From Streptosporangium pseudovulgare (lineage in GTDB: Bacteria > Actinomycetota > Actinomycetes > Streptosporangiales > Streptosporangiaceae): 64,000 nucleotides of DNA. The translations under genes and the position numbers were made by a program. How positions within the stretch are numbered: the first letter of the stretch is position 1; each line of letters begins with the position of its first letter. Of this stretch, positions 59,013 to 64,000 are shown one piece after another. The DNA is taken from assembly GCF_014648055.1 (NCBI RefSeq), contig NZ_BMQJ01000003.1, positions 124,001 to 188,000 of the forward strand, in the 5' to 3' direction. A model generated the notes under the pieces. That model did no database searches and was not told the DNA's origin. It worked only from the letters and a program-made list of their open reading frames with translations.

Positions 59013-59771
59013 ATGCGGAAACTGTTAGCACCCCTGGCGGCCCTCATCGTCGCCGCCACATCGGTGGTGGTGATCGCCTCGCCCGCTTCGGCCCACGGCT
59101 ACATCTCGGACCCGCCGAGCCGGCAGGCATGGTGCGCCGCCGGCAAGGTCCCCAACTGCGGCCAGATCATCTGGGAGCCGCAGAGCGTCGAGGGGCCCAA
59201 GGGCCAGCGCAACTGCAGCGCCGGTGACCCCCGGTGGGCTCCACTCGACGATGACAGGAAGGCCTGGCCTGCCACTGCGGTCGGCAACACGGTCACCTTC
59301 AAGTGGCTGATCGAGGCCCGCCACGCCACCAGCACGTGGGAGTACTACATCGGCAGCGAGAGGATCGCGGTCATCGACGACCGCGGTAGGCAGCCGGGGT
59401 CCGTCGTCACGCACACGGTGAACCTGGGCGGCCGGACCGGCCGGATCAAGCTGCTGGCCATCTGGAACATCGCCGACACCGAGAACGCCTTCTACAACTG
59501 CGTCGATCTCCAGGTGGGTCCCGGCGGCCCGGACCCGACGCCGACCCCGACGCCCACGCCTACCCCCACGCCGACGCCGACGCCGACCCCGACCCCGACC
59601 CCCACCCCGACTCCTTCGACGACGCCCGGCGGTGCCTGGACCTCCGGCACGCCCTACAAGGCCGGTGACCTGGTCACCTACAACGGACGCACCTACCGGT
59701 GCCTCCAGGCGCACACCGCGTTGCCCGGCTGGGAGCCGTCGAACGTCCCGGCGCTCTGGCAGCCCGTGTGA
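59013..59771 (+). CDS. AA10 lytic polysaccharide monooxygenase with CBM5/12, chitin type
   Basis: A 252-residue secreted copper enzyme. The signal peptide ends ASA, and the mature protein starts at His28 (HGYISDPPSRQAWC). His104 (EARHATSTWEYY) completes the copper-binding histidine brace, and Phe in ENAFYNC is the usual axial residue. The IIWEPQSVEGPKG segment matches chitin-active AA10 proteins such as CBP21. A (Thr-Pro)n linker of about 18 dipeptides (59530-59620) joins a C-terminal CBM5/12 (WTSGTPYKAGDLVTYNGRTY, then WQPV), a chitin-binding module. GAGGAAG precedes the ATG at 59013. It oxidatively cleaves crystalline chitin. It stands alone, not in the LacI operon. Confidence 0.93.
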   Translation: MRKLLAPLAALIVAATSVVVIASPASAHGYISDPPSRQAWCAAGKVPNCGQIIWEPQSVEGPKGQRNCSAGDPRWAPLDDDRKAWPATAVGNTVTFKWLIEARHATSTWEYYIGSERIAVIDDRGRQPGSVVTHTVNLGGRTGRIKLLAIWNIADTENAFYNCVDLQVGPGGPDPTPTPTPTPTPTPTPTPTPTPTPTPTPSTTPGGAWTSGTPYKAGDLVTYNGRTYRCLQAHTALPGWEPSNVPALWQPV

Positions 59772-59782
59772 CCCCTCATCGA

Positions 59783-59807
59783 GTGACCCGGTAGATCACC
59801 GGGTCAC
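59783..59807 (+). terminator. Terminator after LPMO gene
   Basis: GTGACCCGGT (59783-59792), a five-base loop and ACCGGGTCAC (59798-59807) form a perfect 10-bp hairpin 12 bases after the LPMO stop. Confidence 0.7.
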
Positions 59808-60327
59808 CGCCCGCGGGTGTCCCGCGCCGGCGTACGGCGCGGGGCACCCGTAACGGACCACGCCGGGTTCGACGGGAGCGTGACGACGCCGTCATCGTGC
59901 CGTGGCCCGCGCTCGTCGTTGAGCGCGCGGTCGCCCGCGCCGACGCCGAGGAGAGCCGGCCCGGTTCCGGCGCCGGAGGATTGAAGTGCTGGTCCCCGAC
60001 GCCGTGCCCGGCGGATTCGCGACTCCGCCGGGGCCGCACGTCCCCCTTGCGGGCGTGGGACGGATCTCGGTGCGGACCGGCAAGGCGAACAGCGCCGGAC
60101 AAACCGTGATGCCGCGGGTTTCCCCGGCCGCGGCCGCTCCGGCGGCGATCTCCTCCTCGGTGAGCCGTTTCGGGCACAGGCTTAGCATTTCATGAAATAT
60201 GAGCTAAATGCGAGCATTGTCAGAATTAACTGTTCGTTCATTTTCGTGGCATGTCTCCTAAGCAAACTGTTCCACCCGTTGTGATTTCTGTGATCGGCAC
60301 ACCGAAATCACCTGAAACGGTAGAAAC
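59808..60327. other. Intergenic region with AT-rich promoter segment and dyads
   Basis: About 520 bp. The first part (to about 60180) is GC-rich; a minus-strand open frame there (beginning MLSLCPKRLTEEEIA) is unrecognised and lacks a ribosome site. From 60180 the base composition drops sharply, with the dyad TTTCATGAAA (about 60187) inside a larger GCATTT/AAATGC pair. GTGATTTC (60281-60288) and GAAATCAC (60304-60311) form a perfect 8-bp inverted repeat. These are candidate regulatory sites for the following gene. Confidence 0.45.
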
Positions 60328-63300
60328 ATGACGCGCAGCAGCGCATCCCGAACACCTGCCTGGTCCGGCGCGATCACGGCGGTCGCGCTCGCGGCCGGCG
60401 CACTGGCCCTCGTACCGGCCTCCCCGGCCACGGCGGCCGACGAGAACCGGCCGGTCTACCTCGGCAAATCCCTGTACACCGGCGAGTTCCACGCGCACAC
60501 CTCGGTGAGCGACGGCGTCGAGCTGCCGCCGGACGCCTACGAACACGTCCGCGGCGAGACCGACGCCGACTTCTTCGCGGTGTCCGAGCACGACGTCATG
60601 TGGGACATCCGCAACGGCGACGACTTCGTCGAGGACTGGCGGGACGCCGACTCCGCCGAATGGCGCTACCTGCACGAGAGCGCCGCGAAGTTCAACGCCG
60701 GCCGGAACGACCTGGTCGCGGTCCCGGCGATCGAGAACACCTGGTACGACGGCACCGGCCACATCAACGTGTTCGACACCGACTGGCACGTGACGGCGCG
60801 GGCGACCGAGAAGGGCAGCGTCGACGGGTACGGCAACGCGTTCGGCACCGGCGACATGAAATACGACTACTTCACGTTCCTGGCCCGGCTGAAGCGGGAT
60901 CCGAAGGCGATCGGCCAGTTCAACCACCCGTCCACCACGTCCAAGGGCGATTTCTTCGGCTTCAAGGGCCTGGACCCGGCCGCCGACGAGCGGATGGAGC
61001 TCATCGAGGTCAAGTCCGCCGACGCGGTGGGCGAGTTCCAGAAGGCGCTGGACGCAGGCTGGCACCTGGCCCCGACGTGGAACGGCGACGAGCACTCCGC
61101 GACCTGGGTGTCCGGGAACCCGTCGATCACCGGCGTGTGGGCCGGGGGACACTCCCTGGACTCGCTGTACACGGCGATGCGGGACCGCAGCCTCTACTCG
61201 ACCGCCGACGTCAACGCGGTCCTCGCGTTCGGCGGCAATGACAAGCTCATGGGCGCGATCCTGCCGGGCGATACCACCACCCTGGACGTCGACCTCCGCC
61301 TCGCCGACCCGGACGCCCGGGACTCCTTCACCTCAGCGCGCCTCATCACCAACGGCGGCGCGGTCGCCCACGACTTCGGAAAGATCAGCGGCAACGACCT
61401 GACGCTGAAGACCAGGCTGAACGTGCGGGACGGCGACTTCTACTACGTGCGCGCCGACCAGGCCGACGGCAACTTCCTGGTCTCCGCCCCGATCTGGATC
61501 GGGAAGACCGTCCGCGGCGCGAACTACGCCCCGCGGATCACCGTCCCGGACGACTTCCCCGCCACGGCGCAGTACGGTGACACGATCACCCTGCCGCGGG
61601 TGACGGCCACCGACGACTCCGGCGCCCGACCCACGATCACGTCCGAGGTGTTCGACTCGGCAGGGGTGGTCCCGGTCTCCGGCGGCGCCTTCCGGATCCG
61701 CTCGTACGACGACGCGTTCGTGGTCGTGAAGGCAACCGACGACCTCGGCAACACCAACGCCGAGCTGCTCCGCATCCAGGTCTCCCGGAAGGCGCCGGAC
61801 CCGGCGGGCGTGTTCCGCTTCGGCGGCAACGCGTCCGTCGGCGAGAAACCCGGTTCCGCCGGCATCGCGGTCACCACCGACCGTGCCGTCGAGCGGGTCT
61901 ACGCGCAGGTCCTGCCCGCGGGTTCGGACGACTGGTCCGGGGCCGAGGTGCTCACCTCGGCGAACGACCGTCCGTACGAGGTCAACGTGGTCGGCGACGA
62001 TGAGCCCGTCTACCAGCACTCCATCACGGGCCAGACGCTGCGTTCCCACGAGTTCCGCCTGACCGGGCTGAAGGTCGGCACGACCTACCGGTTCCGGTTC
62101 GGCGTGGCCCGCGACGGCCGCGCCCCCACCCCCGCCGACGCGTCGGCCTGGACCGGCGCGCGGGGCGAGTTCCTCGCCGGCGGCGCCGAAGGGGAGCCGA
62201 TCTACATCCTGGGCGACGTTCAGGTGCCCGACGGAAACGCCGGCGACCTCACCCTGCCGCGGCGGGTGCTCGACCGGCTGAGGAACCAGACGCCGGGTGG
62301 CGGCACCGTGGTCCAGGTCGGCGACCTCGTCGACCGCGGCGGCAGGGGGGAGAAGTGGGCCGAGATCCACGGCTCCTTCCTGTCCGGGCTCGACCTGCAG
62401 TACGCGGGCCTGGTCGGCAACCACGAGACCTACGAGGACCTCGACTACGACGCGGTCGGCAGGCAACCGGGCGCGATCTTCACCAACACGTTCGCGCTGC
62501 CGCGCAACGGTGTGATCGGCGAGAGCAACTACTCCTTCGACCGCGGCGACGTCCACTTCGCCGTGCTGAACTCCAACGCGCGCCTGGACGAGCAACTCGA
62601 CTGGCTGGTCGACGACGTGCGCGCCTCGGACGCGACGTGGAACGTCGTCATCGGGCACTTCTCCTACTACGGCGGCCAGCACGCCGACGACGGCGGCATG
62701 GACATCGACCGGGAGAAGGTCATGCGCGTGCTCGACCAGCTCGGCGTCGACCTGTACGTCGGCGGCCACGACCACGTCTACAAGCGATCCACGATCTACG
62801 AAGGACGCCTGGCCAGGACCCCCGAGGAGGAGGTCGCCGGCACCACGTTCGTGACCATGGGGTCGTCCGGCCCGAAGTTCTACGACAACCAGCGGTTCTG
62901 GTGGGACGACAAGGTCTTCGACGAGAACGTCCAGATGGGCGGCGTCCTGAAGGTGACCGACGCCGGACTGCGGCTGTCGACGCACACGATCGACGGGCGC
63001 CTGGTCGACGAGGTGACCGTCGCCAAGCCGCACGGTTCCTGGAAGATCTCCTCGGCGGGGATCGAGAACCGTGAGCTGAAGGGTGTGGGGCTCCTGTCCT
63101 CCCCGGGCAGCCTGGACAAGGTCACCGTCATGGCCGCGACGTACGACAGCACGCAGCAGCGGATGATCGACGTGCGCACCCTCGACGTCGCACTCGACCA
63201 CCTCGGCCGTGAGCAGTACGTCCGCTTCGGCACGCCGCTGCCGGTGGCGCCGAGCTCGACCGTCAAGCTGTTCACCTGGGACTCCCTGGCGTCCGGGAAG

Positions 63301-64000
63301 CCGCTGCGGCCCGCCGTGACCCTGCGCGAGGGCCTGGCCGGCGAAGGTAGTGAGAAGTCCCCGTACCTGATCGACTCACCGGACGACCTGGCCAAGGTCG
63401 ACAATGACCCGGCCGGCCACTACCGGCTGACCGCGGACCTGAACCTGACCGGGCTCGCCCGTGCCCAGATCGGCCGCACCACCGCCTTCACGGGTGTCTT
63501 CGATGGCGACGGGCACACGATCTCCGGGCTGGCCGCCCTGTCCGACCAGGGACCGGGCCTGTTCGCCGACAACCGCGGCACGATCGAGGACCTGGTGGTC
63601 CGGGGCGATGTCACCACCGACCGTTCGACCGCCGGACTGGTCACCGACCAGAACCACGGCACGATCCAGCGGGTCCGCGCCGACGGGTCGCTGACCGCGA
63701 ACAGCTACGTCGGCGGCATCACCGGCCATCACTTCGGCACCGTCCGCGACAGCGTCTCCACGGTGAACGTGCGCGCCACGACCCAGTACGCCGGTGGTGC
63801 CGTCGGCGTCTCCGTCGGCGGGTCGGTCACCGAGAACGTCCTGGCCACCGGCGCGGTCTCGGCGGGCGGCGCGTCCGCGGGCGGCGTGGCCGCCTACGGT
63901 TACACCGACACCCGGGTGAGCCACACGGTCGCGCTGAACACAAGCATCTCCGCGTCGAGCCACGCGCACGCCATCGTCGGCCGTGTCTACACCGGGCAGA
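60328..64000 (+). CDS. Secreted PHP-metallophosphoesterase fusion with GLUG repeats (3' end outside window)
   Basis: At least 1,224 codons, open to the right edge. The signal peptide ITAVALAAGALALVPASPAT is followed by a PHP-type domain (about 40-330) with GEFHAHTSVSDG, AVSEHDVMWD and FNHPST, as in the CehA/McbA family. An Ig-like/fibronectin-like section follows. Next is a calcineurin-like metallophosphoesterase (about 625-850) with all five metal motifs: GDVQVPDG (Asp630), GDLVDRGG, GNHETY, IGHFSYYG and GGHDHVYKRS. The C-terminal part carries GLUG-type repeats (FTGVFDGDGHTISGL, GTIEDLVVRGDV, SYVGGITGH). It is probably an extracellular phosphatase or phosphodiesterase anchored to the envelope or a glycan. 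The start has no strong ribosome site (GGTAGAAACATG). The C-terminus and any anchor are outside the window. Confidence 0.85.
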   Translation, partial: MTRSSASRTPAWSGAITAVALAAGALALVPASPATAADENRPVYLGKSLYTGEFHAHTSVSDGVELPPDAYEHVRGETDADFFAVSEHDVMWDIRNGDDFVEDWRDADSAEWRYLHESAAKFNAGRNDLVAVPAIENTWYDGTGHINVFDTDWHVTARATEKGSVDGYGNAFGTGDMKYDYFTFLARLKRDPKAIGQFNHPSTTSKGDFFGFKGLDPAADERMELIEVKSADAVGEFQKALDAGWHLAPTWNGDEHSATWVSGNPSITGVWAGGHSLDSLYTAMRDRSLYSTADVNAVLAFGGNDKLMGAILPGDTTTLDVDLRLADPDARDSFTSARLITNGGAVAHDFGKISGNDLTLKTRLNVRDGDFYYVRADQADGNFLVSAPIWIGKTVRGANYAPRITVPDDFPATAQYGDTITLPRVTATDDSGARPTITSEVFDSAGVVPVSGGAFRIRSYDDAFVVVKATDDLGNTNAELLRIQVSRKAPDPAGVFRFGGNASVGEKPGSAGIAVTTDRAVERVYAQVLPAGSDDWSGAEVLTSANDRPYEVNVVGDDEPVYQHSITGQTLRSHEFRLTGLKVGTTYRFRFGVARDGRAPTPADASAWTGARGEFLAGGAEGEPIYILGDVQVPDGNAGDLTLPRRVLDRLRNQTPGGGTVVQVGDLVDRGGRGEKWAEIHGSFLSGLDLQYAGLVGNHETYEDLDYDAVGRQPGAIFTNTFALPRNGVIGESNYSFDRGDVHFAVLNSNARLDEQLDWLVDDVRASDATWNVVIGHFSYYGGQHADDGGMDIDREKVMRVLDQLGVDLYVGGHDHVYKRSTIYEGRLARTPEEEVAGTTFVTMGSSGPKFYDNQRFWWDDKVFDENVQMGGVLKVTDAGLRLSTHTIDGRLVDEVTVAKPHGSWKISSAGIENRELKGVGLLSSPGSLDKVTVMAATYDSTQQRMIDVRTLDVALDHLGREQYVRFGTPLPVAPSSTVKLFTWDSLASGKPLRPAVTLREGLAGEGSEKSPYLIDSPDDLAKVDNDPAGHYRLTADLNLTGLARAQIGRTTAFTGVFDGDGHTISGLAALSDQGPGLFADNRGTIEDLVVRGDVTTDRSTAGLVTDQNHGTIQRVRADGSLTANSYVGGITGHHFGTVRDSVSTVNVRATTQYAGGAVGVSVGGSVTENVLATGAVSAGGASAGGVAAYGYTDTRVSHTVALNTSISASSHAHAIVGRVYTGQ

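Noticed and set aside
59530-59620. Thr-Pro dipeptide repeat in the LPMO gene as a mobile or CRISPR repeat.
   Set aside because: It is an in-frame (TP)n linker between catalytic and chitin-binding domains, typical of secreted modular enzymes.
59892-60188. Minus-strand open frame beginning MLSLCPKRLTEEEIA.
   Set aside because: The first 50 residues look protein-like, but there is no ribosome site, the C-terminal half is Arg-rich low complexity and no family is recognised. It might be a gene fragment but cannot be supported.

Overview
The DNA is very GC-rich, with strong G/C bias at third codon positions, GTG and TTG starts, apparently leaderless promoters and many membrane Ser/Thr kinases. This points to a filamentous actinomycete, most likely of the Streptosporangiales (Streptosporangium/Nonomuraea type). 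The order is an inference from gene content, since there is no rRNA or other marker gene in the window.

Left part (1-16 kb): the end of an alanine dehydrogenase gene; a Sel1-repeat protein; a NarL/DesK-type two-component system facing a gamma-glutamyltransferase; SURF1 and DUF3817 membrane proteins and two tiny membrane proteins. Then comes a compact four-gene minus-strand array (8.3-14.4 kb). Two catalytically intact membrane Ser/Thr kinases are each followed, with overlapping codons, by a degenerate pseudokinase that keeps the same transmembrane segment and a two-Cys extracellular domain resembling DUF3558. A GNAT gene with an Arg-rich 15-codon leader ORF follows.

Middle part (15.8-34.6 kb): an OmpR-type regulator and a histidine kinase fused to a large C-terminal DUF4173-type membrane domain, a GH8 lipoprotein, and a D-amino-acid catabolic group (D-aminoacylase, PLP D-serine dehydratase/D-threonine aldolase-like enzyme, RidA, and an unknown TIM-barrel-like protein with a CxCxxC motif). 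Next are two TetR-controlled divergent units with clear palindromic operators, a large AAA-LuxR (LAL) regulator, a single-domain response regulator and a secreted NlpC/P60 enzyme.

Right part (34.6-64 kb): a tRNA-Arg(CCG) is followed by a frameshifted remnant of a serine recombinase, which looks like a genomic-island boundary. Beyond it lies a set of very large secreted glycoside hydrolases: a GH33 sialidase-CBM40-CBM32-GH20 fusion, a LacI regulator, a 2,433-residue GH35-PKD-CBM32-GH20-CBM32 fusion, a lacto-N-biosidase-like GH20, and a GH101 endo-alpha-N-acetylgalactosaminidase. Together they carry the activities expected to dismantle sialylated mucin-type O-glycans (sialic acid, Gal, GlcNAc/GalNAc, core-1 disaccharide), with related F5/8C (CBM32-like) modules on all four enzymes. 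An ArsR/hydrolase pair, a chitin-type AA10 LPMO and a PHP-metallophosphatase fusion that runs off the right edge complete the window.

The two most interesting systems are the kinase/pseudokinase quartet and the island-borne O-glycan degradation locus with its LacI-type operator pair. No CRISPR array, rRNA, insertion sequence or secondary-metabolite synthase is visible.
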